Shown: positions 53,222-62,341, counted from the first letter of the stretch. The stretch: 64,000 nucleotides of DNA from Planctomycetota bacterium (GCA_021781415.1 JAJXWW010000176.1:1-64000); one strand, 5' to 3'. Made by a program: numbers and translations. Notes: generated by a model from the letters alone, not told the origin.

Positions 53222-53732
53222 ATCCGACCGGCGGCGTTTCGGGCACGGTTCGCGGTGGAGGCAAGGTTCCCTCCGGCGGCGGAGGCGGAGGAGGAACAGG
53301 AGCGGAAGCCACGGGCCGAGGCGGAGCGGGAATACCGATGTATTGACCGCGCGATCGCAACTCTTCGGCGCGCGTGCGGACCTCTTCCAGGGGAATCGAC
53401 TTCAAGGGACGCATGGTATAGTGAATCTGCCGCACGTCGCGCAGCTTGAAGGGATAGATGTTCTCGGTGACAAAATCGATGCCGGGCAGATCGAACCAGG
53501 GGGCATTGTAAGGCTCCACCACGTTTAAGGTCTCATAGCCTTCTTTCATCAACGTGAACTTCTGCTTGCCATAATAGATAAGATAGCCGTCGGCCGGCGT
53601 GGGGCCGAGATAGCGGCCATTGTAATAACAAACTGCGCCGGGCGGGTCGGAGAAGACCGTGAAGCGGCGTTCGACGCATCCGGTCGTCGCGCTCAGAAAT
53701 AGCAGCGCCGTCAGCCACGCGATTCGCTTCAT
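53202..53732 (-). CDS. PEGA-domain lipoprotein
   Basis: A 176-residue predicted lipoprotein: signal MKRIAWLTALLFLSATTGC with the lipobox cysteine at 19, a PEGA domain (VFSDPPGAVCYYNGRYLGPTP...MKEGYETL), and a Pro-rich C-terminal tail (PPPPPPEG). GGGAG precedes ATG 53732. It should be sorted by the Lol system encoded at 5.5-8.0 kb. PEGA domains often decorate surface-exposed or peptidoglycan-proximal proteins. Confidence 0.85.
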   Translation of the reverse strand: MKRIAWLTALLFLSATTGCVERRFTVFSDPPGAVCYYNGRYLGPTPADGYLIYYGKQKFTLMKEGYETLNVVEPYNAPWFDLPGIDFVTENIYPFKLRDVRQIHYTMRPLKSIPLEEVRTRAEELRSRGQYIGIPAPPRPVASAPVPPPPPPPEGTLPPPRTVPETPPVGFNAPVP

Positions 53733-53861
53733 GCTTACTCCCAACCTTGGCAATTCGCGCTGGGATATAGTCGCGGTACACAACGATTTCAAGAGCAAAC
53801 GATCGTCCGGGGACGGTGGAACGGTTTACGACGCGGATTCCCCAATCTCCTCCTCCAATCC

Positions 53862-53897
53862 TTTCTCCCTGAGTTACAGGGAGAGAGGTCGGGGGCA
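53862..53897. repeat. Decayed copy of the CTGAGTACAG repeat
   Basis: TCTCCCTGAGTTACAGGGAGAGAGGTCGGGGGC-like stretch matching the palindrome and GTCGGGGGT flank of the repeats at 35112, 47263 and 57095. It lies in the 170-bp gap between the PEGA gene and the stop of the WD40 gene. Confidence 0.65.
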
Positions 53898-53902
53898 AGA
53901 AA

Positions 53903-56900
53903 TTACGGGCAATCGAGGAGGTACAAGGTCGTGTCGCCGTTGGCGGTCGCCAACTGCTTCCCATCCGGCGTGAATGCCAAGACGTTGACGAAGGGCCGGG
54001 GATCGGGCGATAAGATGGGCATGTGCGTATCCCACGAACGCAACTCCTTGCCCTCGGCGAGATCCCACAGTTTGACGACGTTATCCACGGCCGTCGTAGC
54101 GAACCGTTTGCCGTCGGGACTGATGGCCACGGCGACGATCTTTTGCTTGTGCGCGGCAATGGCGTGCAGCATTTTCCGTTCGGACAGTTGCCAAACTTTC
54201 ACTTGCCCCTTGTCGTCGGCCGTCACCAGGAACTTCTTGTCTGGCGTCAGAGACAGATCCATGATTTTGCGACCCTTTTCGTGCGCCACCAGATCGTCGC
54301 CGACGCGCTGTCGTTTGCCGACATCCCACAGATGGACGATGCCATCGTCTCTTCCCGCGGCGGCAAGCGTGCCATCGACGCTGAAGCTGAGCGAATTGAT
54401 CGAGGCGTGATCCCTGAGCGTGAGGGAAGCGATTTGTTTGCCGTCGCCCGCTCCGTAGGTGGCGATTTCGGCCAAGGCCAGCCAAGCGAGAACTCGTTTG
54501 CCGTCGGCACTCGTCGCCAACGCCGGTACGTCGCGGGACTCCAGTTGTTGTCCCTCGCTGCGAATCGTGAGTTTCTCCTTGCCCGTCGCCGTTTCCCAGA
54601 GTTTGATCGTACCCTCCTTGTCGGCGGAAACAATCGTTTTACTATCTGCAAAGAAGGCTAAAGAGTTAATCTCCTTGGCGTGCCCTTCGAGAACGAACAA
54701 CTGGCGGCCGGTTTGCATCTCCCACAGTCGGACGGTTCGATCGGCGCTGCCCGAGGCGATGAGCTTGCCGTCGGGACTGACGGCGAGGGCGATAACCTCA
54801 CGAAGATGGCTGGAGACTCCCGTGTTTTGCTGTCCGGCCAACTCCCAGAGTTTGACGCTGCGATCGACGCTGGCCGAGACGAGATAATGTCCGTCGGGGC
54901 TAAAGGCCACCGAACTAATCCAGTTGGAGTGCCCCTGATAAGAGTGTAATTCGATGCCGCCGTCCACGTCCCAGAGTTTCACGACTTGATCGCCGCCGCC
55001 GGAGGCGAGCATTCGTCCGTTGGGACTGAAGGCCACCGAACTGACGACGGCGTTGTGCCCCTCCAATTTCTTGAGCGGCTGGGTTCCCTTGGCGACGCTC
55101 CACAAGAGAAGCCTGCGGTCGCCGCCGCACGAGGCCAAGGTGGTTCCGTCGGGACTAAAGACCACCGCGCTGACGGCCGCGCCGTGGCCGATCAGCGTCC
55201 GCTCTTCCGCCATGGTTTCGGCGTTCCACAATTTGACCAAGCGATCGCCTCCCGCCGAGGCCAAATGCTTGCCGTCGCGGCTCCAGGCGACGGCGGTTAC
55301 AACCAGGTTGTGTCCGGTCAAGGAATGCAACTCCTTGCCCGTTGCCGTGTCCCAAACCTTGACGCGATGATCGGCTCCGCCGGAAACGAGGTATTTGCCA
55401 TCGGGGCTGAAGGCGGCCGAAGTGACGGCGGAGGTATGGCCGGTGAAGGTGCGAATCTCTTGCCCCGTGGCGGCGTCCCACAGCTTTAGGGTCTTGTCGC
55501 CGCTGCATGTGACAATGGTCGAGCCGTTGGGGCTATACGCCGCCGCCGTCACGGGCGAACGATGCCCCTTGAGAACCAGTTCCTCTTTCCCAGAGGGGAT
55601 CGGCCAGACGCGCGCCACTTTGTCGGAGCCGGCCGAGACAACGTGCTTGCCATCGGGACTGAAGAGCGCCGACCACACTTTGCCTTGGTGTTCGCCCAAT
55701 TCTCGGTAGTGTTCGTCGCTGCCAACGTCCCAGAACCGCACCGTCTGATCCATGCTGCCGGAGGCGAGGAATTGATCGTCGGGGCTAAAGGCCAAACAGG
55801 TGACGCCGCTGGTATGGCCTCCTTGAAGCGCGCGAAGCAATTGCCCGGAGGTCGTATCCCAGATGCGAACGCTGGCATCGTCGCTGCCGGTGGCCAGATG
55901 CTTGCCGTCCGCCGAGAATGCGATGCTGCTCACGGGCTTATTGTGCCCGGCATAGACGAGGCGCTCGCTGCCGTTGAGGAGGGAAAAGAGGCGGGCGGAG
56001 TCGGGGCCGCCGGTTCCAACCGCCAGCGACTTGCCGTCGGGGTGGATGGCAAGACACGAAAGATCGCCGCGCGGCAGGACGGTGATCCATCGAACGCTGC
56101 CCTGCATCGCGTCCCAACAGCGGATCGCCTTGTCGCCGCCGATGGAGACGAGCGATTTGCTGTCTGGAGTGAAGGCGACGGATTTGATGACCGAACTGTG
56201 ACCGCGCAAGTCGTGCTTTACGGTTCCCCCCGCCAAATCGTAAACCCAAACGTGCTTTTCCACTCCACCTGCCGCCAACCACTTCCCGTCGGGGCTAATG
56301 GCCAAGGTGTTGAGCGATTCCTTGTGCGAGGCAATGGTTCTCTCCAGTTTTCCCGTGGAGGCATTCCAGAGCTTGATGTCGTTGCTGTTATTGTCGGTCG
56401 AGGCGATGGATTTGCCGTCGGGATGGAAGGCGAGCGCATAAACGGCTCCCGTGTGGCCGGTGAATTGGCTGATCTCTCGACCCGTGGCGGACTCCCAGAC
56501 GCGAACCACGCCGTCGCCGCTGGCCGTGGCAAAGCGTTGCCCATCGGGACGAAAAGCCAAGGCAAGGACCGGTCCCGTGAACCTCAATCGGCTGTCGCCG
56601 AACACCCGGGCGAGATGCGGCGGCAGATGGGGTGCCAGCACCGGCAGACTCCAACGCGCCCTTCGGAAGTTCGCCCGCGCTTCCAGCAACCGCCCCGCTT
56701 TCAGAGCATCGTCGCCCTGTTGGGCGAGTTTGTCCGCTCGCTCGTACCATTCGGGCGAGAATTGCTTGGTTCGCCCCTCCTTCTCGGCGGCATCCCGTTC
56801 TTCTCGATACTTTGTCTGAAGCGGCTGGACCTTCTCGGCGGTGAGTTTGTCCGAGGTTTCTGCCGCTCGCGCATGAATCAAGGCCCACAGCGCCAGGCCG

Positions 56901-56965
56901 ACGAATCCGACGAGGAACAAGCTTGAGCGCGGAAAAGAGAAGCGAATTCGATTCGCGGTCGGCAT
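53903..56965 (-). CDS. WD40-only protein with 21 blades
   Basis: A 1020-residue protein with an N-terminal membrane anchor or signal helix (SSLFLVGFVGLALWALIHARAAE), a helical region with coiled-coil character (residues about 35-110, REERDAAEKEGRTK), then 21 WD40 repeats that I count by their FSPDGKxLASG/WD signatures. Twenty-one repeats would make three seven-bladed propellers. No kinase domain is attached. GGAG lies 9 nt before ATG 56965; ATG 56980 is an alternative. Probably an exported scaffold. Confidence 0.9.
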   Translation of the reverse strand: MPTANRIRFSFPRSSLFLVGFVGLALWALIHARAAETSDKLTAEKVQPLQTKYREERDAAEKEGRTKQFSPEWYERADKLAQQGDDALKAGRLLEARANFRRARWSLPVLAPHLPPHLARVFGDSRLRFTGPVLALAFRPDGQRFATASGDGVVRVWESATGREISQFTGHTGAVYALAFHPDGKSIASTDNNSNDIKLWNASTGKLERTIASHKESLNTLAISPDGKWLAAGGVEKHVWVYDLAGGTVKHDLRGHSSVIKSVAFTPDSKSLVSIGGDKAIRCWDAMQGSVRWITVLPRGDLSCLAIHPDGKSLAVGTGGPDSARLFSLLNGSERLVYAGHNKPVSSIAFSADGKHLATGSDDASVRIWDTTSGQLLRALQGGHTSGVTCLAFSPDDQFLASGSMDQTVRFWDVGSDEHYRELGEHQGKVWSALFSPDGKHVVSAGSDKVARVWPIPSGKEELVLKGHRSPVTAAAYSPNGSTIVTCSGDKTLKLWDAATGQEIRTFTGHTSAVTSAAFSPDGKYLVSGGADHRVKVWDTATGKELHSLTGHNLVVTAVAWSRDGKHLASAGGDRLVKLWNAETMAEERTLIGHGAAVSAVVFSPDGTTLASCGGDRRLLLWSVAKGTQPLKKLEGHNAVVSSVAFSPNGRMLASGGGDQVVKLWDVDGGIELHSYQGHSNWISSVAFSPDGHYLVSASVDRSVKLWELAGQQNTGVSSHLREVIALAVSPDGKLIASGSADRTVRLWEMQTGRQLFVLEGHAKEINSLAFFADSKTIVSADKEGTIKLWETATGKEKLTIRSEGQQLESRDVPALATSADGKRVLAWLALAEIATYGAGDGKQIASLTLRDHASINSLSFSVDGTLAAAGRDDGIVHLWDVGKRQRVGDDLVAHEKGRKIMDLSLTPDKKFLVTADDKGQVKVWQLSERKMLHAIAAHKQKIVAVAISPDGKRFATTAVDNVVKLWDLAEGKELRSWDTHMPILSPDPRPFVNVLAFTPDGKQLATANGDTTLYLLDCP

Positions 56966-57094
56966 GGTCGAAGACTCCATCGGTTGTCGGGGCACTCGCG
57001 GTAAGTTTTGAGTATAAAAGGCACAATGTCCTTTCGGCAAGCACGGTTTCACTTGTACGACGACCTTGCCTCGGCTAAGAGACGATCCGCAAAG

Positions 57095-57463
57095 CCCCCC
57101 TCGCCCCTGTATTCAGGGGAGAGGGGTCGGGGGTGAGGGGCGAGAATACTCGGAGAAAATCACCCCCCTCACCCCAACCCCTCTCCCCCTGAGTACAGGG
57201 GGAGAGGGGCTTATGCGAACCCCCCCTCGCCCCTGTATTCAGGGGAGAGGGGTCGGGGGTGAGGGGCGAGAATACTCGGAGAAAATCACCCCCCTCACCC
57301 CAACCCCTCTCCCCCTGAGTACAGGGGGAGAGGGGCTTATGCGAACCCCCCCTCGCCCCTGTATTCAGGGGAGAGGGGTCGGGGGTGAGGGGCGAGAATA
57401 CTCGGAGAAAATCACCCCCTCACCCCAACCCCTCTCCCCCTGAGTACAGGGGGAGAGGGGCTT
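57095..57463. repeat. Three tandem copies of a 126-bp GAGAGGGG palindromic repeat
   Basis: Units begin at 57095, 57221 and 57347; the third is one base shorter. Each has two palindromes (CCCTGTATTCAGGGGAGAGG and CCCCCTGAGTACAGGGGGAG) separated by GAATACTCGGAGAAAATCAC. They are related to the elements at 35112 and 47263 but lack their ATTAG ends. The rest of this 811-bp gap (to 57776) holds no gene I can support. Confidence 0.92.
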
Positions 57464-57776
57464 TTGGGACGGCCCATGAGGATGAGCGCGTTTCTGAAAT
57501 CATCCTCGAAGAGATTGCACCGAAGTCGAGGAAGGAACCTCAATGGTGGTTCCATTTGCCGCCCTGAAATCGCTACATCTTCGAGACGCCTTACCTTCCT
57601 CCCAAACGCTGCCTCCCGAACAACGGGGAGAGGTTCCGCGTCTCTCTAAGCGAGGCGCGACCGCAGAGGCGGATTCGGACGTGAAAAACATTTTGCTTAT
57701 GCTAAAATCAATTTAGTGGCAAAACGAATGCGTATGGGCCGCGTTCGCGCGGCGGACAACTCCTGGACTAAGACTC

Positions 57777-59933
57777 ATGGACCGCCAAGCCGAGCCGGCA
57801 GCCTTCGCCAAAGCCTGCGCCTACCTCAACTATCGAAAGACCGCCAAGTGGACGGCCTTGGCGGCGGGGACCGGTACTGGCGTCGTCTACGTTGCCCTCC
57901 TCGTCGTCTTGTGGCTGTTCGTCGACTTGATGGTCTATCGCGGCCGGCTGCCCACCTCCCTCAGCCTCACGCCGTTGCAACAGACGCGGTTTTTTAACGA
58001 ATGGAATGCGCTCGATTCCGACGCGAAGAAAGATCGTTTGGAAGCCATCGAACTCGACGGTGAGAAAGTCCAACAACTTCTATCGATCGACGATCTTGCC
58101 GCCTCGTCGCGCGAAGATCGTCGGACGATCTGGCGCGCGCACGTTGGGCACATCATTGAGGGCCGCATCGGAGTCGGCGCGCTGTCCACGGTCGACGGGA
58201 CCGAAGGCGTCGATTTTACGGCGGATGTCGGCATTACCAGTTTGGTCGTCCGTTCTCATGCGGAAGGACGCATCGTCACGCCGATGTTGGCGGCGGCGGC
58301 GCGCTGGGTTCCGTGGATGCGCAATGCCAACGGCGGCGGCGTCATCTCGCCCTATCTGATCGGCCTACTCCTGAGCGGCATTGGATTGGCGCTGCTCGGC
58401 GCGGTGCTGATGTATCTGATGCGCGAGATGGCGGCGCGGGCGAGCATTGAGGCCGCCACGCGCCTGCGCCGCGCCGTCTATCACCACACGTTTCGCTTGG
58501 GCACGCTGGCCATTCGCGCTCTAGGACCGTCCGAGGCGGTGAGCATGTTCGCACGGCACATTGAGGCCGTCCATGATGCGCTCTACACGCGCCTTACGGT
58601 ATACTACCGTGCGCCGATCAAGTGCGCTTTGTTGATCGCCTTCGCGCTCTTCGTCCAATTTTGGCTGGCGCTGGCGTCCCTCATGTTGGCCATTTTAGTA
58701 TGGTTGGTCGGCGGGCAAGTGGCGGCGTACTTCCGGCGTCAGGGGCGCACGGCCACGCATCAAGCGTCGGAACATTTGACCATCATGCGCGAAAGCCTCA
58801 TGCTCATGCGTCTGGTCAAATGTTACATTATGGAGCCGTTCAACCAGAATCGCGTCGAACGCCAGTTGACGCGCTACACCCGCGTGCAGATGATTCGCTA
58901 TCGAGGCGATGCCATCTATCAGCCGTTGCTGGTGCTGCTCGGTTTGCTGTGCGTGCTGTTGCTGTTGTTCGTGGCCGGCATCCTCGTGTTGTCGGGGCAG
59001 CTGACGGTGGCACAGTTGGCCGCCATGAGTACGGCCCTCGTCAGCCTCTATCGCCCCTTGGAACGCTGGATCGAAGCGCGGCGGCTCATTCGACGCGGCC
59101 GCGATTCCGCCGACAACGTCTTCAAATTTCTCGAACGGCGCGGCGAAGTGGGGCAGGTCGTCGGCGCGGAGTTCTTGCCTCCGCTGGCCAAACAGATCGA
59201 GTTCGACAACGTCACCCTGCGCGAACCGGGCAGCGGGCGATTGCTGCTCGAAGAAGTGTCGCTCGTCATTCCCGCCGGAAAGCGCATCGGCCTGATCGGC
59301 GCGGACGATCTGGAAAAACACGCTCTCGTTTATCTGATACCGCGCTTGCTCGATCCCACCAACGGCGAGATCCGCGTCGATCAACACAATCTCCGCTGGG
59401 TCACGCTCGACTCGCTGCGCGCGCAGATCGGCACGGTGCTGATGCACAACCTCGTCTTCCACGACACGGTGGCCAACAACATCGGCTGCGGCGACAACGC
59501 CTTTACGCTCGGTCAAATCATCGAAGCCGCCAAGGTGGCCCACGCGCACCACTTCATCCAAAAGCTGCCGCAAGGCTACGAGACACCCATCGGCGAGCTG
59601 GGCCATTCGCTGTCGATCAGCGAGCAATTTCGCATCGCCCTCGCCCGCGCGATCTTGCGCGATCCCGCGCTGCTGATTATCGAAGAGCCGGAGGCTGCGT
59701 TCGACGAAGAGACCAAGGCGCTGCTCGACGACACCTGGACGCGCGTTCTGCCGGGGCGCACCGTCGTGTTCTTGCCCCATCGCATCTCGACGATTCGTTC
59801 TTGCGATACGTTGATCCTGTTACACAAAGGCCGCGTCCACGCCACCGGCATCCACAAGGAACTGCTCGCCCAAAACCAGCTGTATCGCCATCTCCATTAC
59901 ATCGAGTTCAACGAAATGGTCGAACAGGTGTAG
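57777..59933 (+). CDS. ABC exporter-like protein with degenerate nucleotide-binding domain
   Basis: A 718-residue half-transporter fold. A first helix pair, a roughly 140-residue extracytoplasmic insert (about 55-190), then the ABC type-1 membrane domain (from about 197) and a C-terminal ATPase-like domain (about 455-710). The ATPase motifs are altered: Walker A reads GADDLEKHA (Lys514 kept, glycines and Ser/Thr lost), the signature is LSISE (612-616) instead of LSGGQ, Walker B is IIEEPEAAFD (E636-E637), and the Q-loop glutamine is absent. The H-loop His668 (PHRIS) and overall fold remain. It may not hydrolyse ATP, or may need an active partner. Next to the CysQ-like gene. Confidence 0.88.
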   Translation: MDRQAEPAAFAKACAYLNYRKTAKWTALAAGTGTGVVYVALLVVLWLFVDLMVYRGRLPTSLSLTPLQQTRFFNEWNALDSDAKKDRLEAIELDGEKVQQLLSIDDLAASSREDRRTIWRAHVGHIIEGRIGVGALSTVDGTEGVDFTADVGITSLVVRSHAEGRIVTPMLAAAARWVPWMRNANGGGVISPYLIGLLLSGIGLALLGAVLMYLMREMAARASIEAATRLRRAVYHHTFRLGTLAIRALGPSEAVSMFARHIEAVHDALYTRLTVYYRAPIKCALLIAFALFVQFWLALASLMLAILVWLVGGQVAAYFRRQGRTATHQASEHLTIMRESLMLMRLVKCYIMEPFNQNRVERQLTRYTRVQMIRYRGDAIYQPLLVLLGLLCVLLLLFVAGILVLSGQLTVAQLAAMSTALVSLYRPLERWIEARRLIRRGRDSADNVFKFLERRGEVGQVVGAEFLPPLAKQIEFDNVTLREPGSGRLLLEEVSLVIPAGKRIGLIGADDLEKHALVYLIPRLLDPTNGEIRVDQHNLRWVTLDSLRAQIGTVLMHNLVFHDTVANNIGCGDNAFTLGQIIEAAKVAHAHHFIQKLPQGYETPIGELGHSLSISEQFRIALARAILRDPALLIIEEPEAAFDEETKALLDDTWTRVLPGRTVVFLPHRISTIRSCDTLILLHKGRVHATGIHKELLAQNQLYRHLHYIEFNEMVEQV

Positions 59934-60021
59934 CGAAATCACCCGGCCTCCGACGCAGACGATTCGCCCTTTGTGGGCGAACCGGCTGCGTTCGTCGCCG
60001 AGGTCGCATCGAAAGGAACGC

Positions 60022-60837
60022 ATGACGCAACCGCGCGAATTACAGGCCGCCTTGGAGGCGGCGCGGCACGCCGAACGAGTCGTTCTCGAAGCCTACACGC
60101 GCTTCCAGGCCATCCCCGACGCGCCCATCGACATTTCCACCGAGGCGGATCGACAGGCCCAAGAAACCATCTTGAGCTATCTCAAAAGCGTTTTTCCTGG
60201 CGATGCGCTGTGCGCCGAAGAACGGACGCCGTCCTTGGAAGGGACGGCGAGCGTCGGTTCGCGCCTCTGGGTCGTCGATCCGATCGACGGAACGCGCGGC
60301 TTCGCCCGCAAGAACGGCGAGTTTTCCGTGATGATCGCTTTCGTCGAAGCAGGCCGACTCGCCGTCGGCGTCGTCGCGGAACCGGCCAAGGGACGCCTCA
60401 CCTATGCGGCGCGCGGCCAAGGTTGTTGGCGGCAAGACGGCGCGGGCGAACCGATCGCTTGCCGCGTCTCGGCCACGAGCGAATTGGCGGCGTCGGCGAT
60501 GGTGCAAAGCCATTCCCGAACTCCCGATGTGCCGTCGCGCATGGCTCAGGCCATCCGTCCGAACCGCGTGGTCGAGACATATTCCGCCGGCGTGAAGCTC
60601 GCGCTGGTGGCGCGCGGCGAAGTCGATCTGTACGTCAACGACTACACGCAATTTCACGACTGGGACATCGCGGCGGGCCACTTGTTAGTGACCGAGGCCG
60701 GCGGTGTTGTGACGGGGCTACACGGCGAAGCCTTGCAATACGGACTGCCGGAAGCCTGGCAACGCTTCGGACTTCTCGGCAGCAACGGTATCGTTCACGC
60801 CGAGGCGCTGAAGAGGCTGGAACACGTTCAACTATAA
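60022..60837 (+). CDS. Inositol-monophosphatase family phosphatase (CysQ-like)
   Basis: A 271-residue Mg2+- and Li+-sensitive-type phosphatase. Metal ligands are in AEE (65-67) and DPIDGT (86-91), with the second signature WDIAAGHLLVTEAGG. The pattern RLWVVDPIDGTRGF fits 3'(2'),5'-bisphosphate nucleotidase (CysQ/HAL2) or histidinol-phosphatase of the same family more than inositol monophosphatase proper. AAAGGA precedes ATG 60022. It converges with ung, overlapping by 6 bp. Confidence 0.9.
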   Translation: MTQPRELQAALEAARHAERVVLEAYTRFQAIPDAPIDISTEADRQAQETILSYLKSVFPGDALCAEERTPSLEGTASVGSRLWVVDPIDGTRGFARKNGEFSVMIAFVEAGRLAVGVVAEPAKGRLTYAARGQGCWRQDGAGEPIACRVSATSELAASAMVQSHSRTPDVPSRMAQAIRPNRVVETYSAGVKLALVARGEVDLYVNDYTQFHDWDIAAGHLLVTEAGGVVTGLHGEALQYGLPEAWQRFGLLGSNGIVHAEALKRLEHVQL

Positions 60838-61506
60838 ATTCGGCAATTGCCATTCGATCGGAGTCTCGCCCAACTCCACGAGCGCGCGGTTAACGGCCGA
60901 GAAGCATTTGCTGCCGAGGAATTTCTTGAACGACAACGGCGAGGGATGCGCGGCCGTCACGATGCGATGACGCTCTTTGTCGATTAACTTGATCTTTTTC
61001 TGTGCATAAGCTCCCCACAAGAGAAAAACGAGCGGGCGCGCTCGGTCGTTCAGGGCGCGAAGAACGGCGTCGGTGAACTTCTCCCAGCCTTTGTCCTTGT
61101 GCGAATTCGCTTCGTGTTCGCGGACGGTGAGGACGGCATTGAGGAGCAGCACGCCTCGTTCGGCCCAAGGGATGAGACAACCGTTGTTGGGGATCGCGCA
61201 GCCGAGATCGTCGCGCAGTTCCTTGAACACATTGCGCAGCGACGGCGGCGGCGGCACGCCGGGACGAACCGAGAAGCACAATCCGTGAGCTTGGCCGTCG
61301 TCGTGATAAGGATCTTGCCCAAGCAGAAGCACTTTGACGCGCTCGAAGGGAGTTAGGCGAAAGGCGTTGAACACATCGTCTTCGGGAGGAAAAACGCGAT
61401 GCGCCGCGCGCTCGGAGTCGACGAATTCCTGGAGTCGCTGAAAATAGGGCTGCGTCCATTCGCTCGAAAGAACGGCCTCCCAATCCGAGGGAACTTCGAC
61501 GCGCAT
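60832..61506 (-). CDS. ung: Uracil-DNA glycosylase, family 1
   Basis: Removes uracil from DNA to start base-excision repair. The 224-residue protein has the water-activating motif GQDPYH (63-68, Asp65), the uracil-binding GLCFSV, and the DNA-minor-groove HPSPLS loop with catalytic His. ATG 61506 is preferred over GTG 61518 because GAGG lies 11 nt upstream of it and overlaps the GTG. Gene order with the DUF2203-like gene suggests cotranscription. Confidence 0.96.
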   Translation of the reverse strand: MRVEVPSDWEAVLSSEWTQPYFQRLQEFVDSERAAHRVFPPEDDVFNAFRLTPFERVKVLLLGQDPYHDDGQAHGLCFSVRPGVPPPPSLRNVFKELRDDLGCAIPNNGCLIPWAERGVLLLNAVLTVREHEANSHKDKGWEKFTDAVLRALNDRARPLVFLLWGAYAQKKIKLIDKERHRIVTAAHPSPLSFKKFLGSKCFSAVNRALVELGETPIEWQLPNL

Positions 61507-61529
61507 GAAAGCAACCACCTCAAAGCCCT

Positions 61530-61588
61530 CGGAGCCTTACAGGGTAGGCGAGGGTTTCGATTCCCCTCGCTTGCACTGCAAGGCTCCG
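61530..61588. other. Nested stem-loop in the 93-bp gap before ung
   Basis: Outer arms CGGAGCCTT (61530-61538) and 61580-61588 are perfect complements; inner arms GCGAGGG (61548-61554) and CCCTCGC (61564-61570) close a 9-nt loop. The structure occupies the ung leader on the minus strand, ending 23 nt before the ATG. It could affect ung translation or end the upstream transcript. It resembles a tRNA T-arm only by chance (see rejected list). Confidence 0.6.
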
Positions 61589-61599
61589 ATTCCGCCGCA

Positions 61600-62157
61600 T
61601 CAGACGACGCGCGTTGCTGCCGCAGACCCCCTTTGCATCGAGGTCACGGGACGGCGGGTCTCTTCGGGATCGCTCTGGAACCGCCAGAAGCGCAACGGCT
61701 GGGCGTCGAACAGATCGAAAACGTACCACGCCAGTTGGTCGTTGTGAACGAACGGCACGAGCGCTTGCCCTTGGATGGGATCGAGAGTATAAATATCCAT
61801 TACTTGCAATTCGTCGAGCGCACCGTGGAAGCGGTCGTCGGCGCGATGGGCCTCTTTCTCGGCTTCGTGTTGAGCGATGAGGTCGGCTCGATTGGGCCGT
61901 CCGGGACGATTGGCGAGGCGTTTGACGCGATGGTGGTGCAGCAAAGCCTCGAGCGCATGTTCGCGCAGAGAACGAAGGATGGACGTGATATAGGGCGCGG
62001 CCGTCCGAGCTTGTTGGTAGGTCCAGACTTGGATGGTTTGCGCCCGCTCCTTGGCACCTTTCGGTTGACGTTTCACGGTAAGCCTCTCCTGCTGGGAGTT
62101 ATGCGAGGTCGAACCGGCACCCCCGTTGGTCGGCGCGCTCGCAATGTGTTTTTCCAC
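61600..62157 (-). CDS. DUF2203-like hypothetical protein
   Basis: A 185-residue soluble protein. Helical segment TYQQARTAAPYITSILRSL and the late block ALVPFVHNDQLAWYVFDLF...RFWR recall the DUF2203 layout (helix pair, then a strand-turn with WH/W), an assignment made from memory. GTG 62157 is the first start; AGGGAGA is 13 nt away, so the true start may be slightly downstream. It may be transcribed with ung. Function unknown. Confidence 0.6.
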   Translation of the reverse strand: MEKHIASAPTNGGAGSTSHNSQQERLTVKRQPKGAKERAQTIQVWTYQQARTAAPYITSILRSLREHALEALLHHHRVKRLANRPGRPNRADLIAQHEAEKEAHRADDRFHGALDELQVMDIYTLDPIQGQALVPFVHNDQLAWYVFDLFDAQPLRFWRFQSDPEETRRPVTSMQRGSAAATRVV

Positions 62158-62177
62158 TCGCGGGGCACTTTCTCCCT

Positions 62178-62194
62178 CCTACAATTATTGTAGG
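62178..62194. promoter_or_regulatory. 17-nt palindrome in the divergent promoter region
   Basis: CCTACAAT-T-ATTGTAGG is a perfect 8-bp inverted repeat around one base. Both strands read TACAAT, a fair -10 box, so it may serve as a shared bidirectional -10 or as an operator between the DUF2203-like gene and the M50 protease gene. No good -35 box is seen on either side. Confidence 0.45.
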
Positions 62195-62341
62195 CGAGAC
62201 TTTGAACTCCGGAGTGACGAGAAGCAACGAAACTTGAGAATAAATCGCTTTCGTTTGAAAAAAATCCGCTTCGGTGAACCATTCTCGCGCACAAGCATAA
62301 TAGTCGCCCTCGCTAGACCTTCACAACGAAAGCAGGACCGT

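Noticed and set aside
55562-56926. A 454-codon plus-strand frame
   Set aside because: Antisense to the WD40 gene; repeated blades give a repetitive meaningless complement.
57066-57443. A 125-codon open frame with threefold repeated PPRPCIQGRGVGGEG
   Set aside because: It is translated repeat DNA: the 126-bp palindromic unit is a multiple of three, which keeps the frame open. No ribosome site, and the same phrase appears in other frames of the related elements at 35112 and 47263.
61531-61590. tRNA-like segment (GGGTTTCGATTCCCC resembling a T-arm)
   Set aside because: The loop is nine bases instead of seven with canonical pairing broken, and no anticodon arm, D-arm or CCA-proximal acceptor partner is found upstream. 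It is better explained as nested stems.
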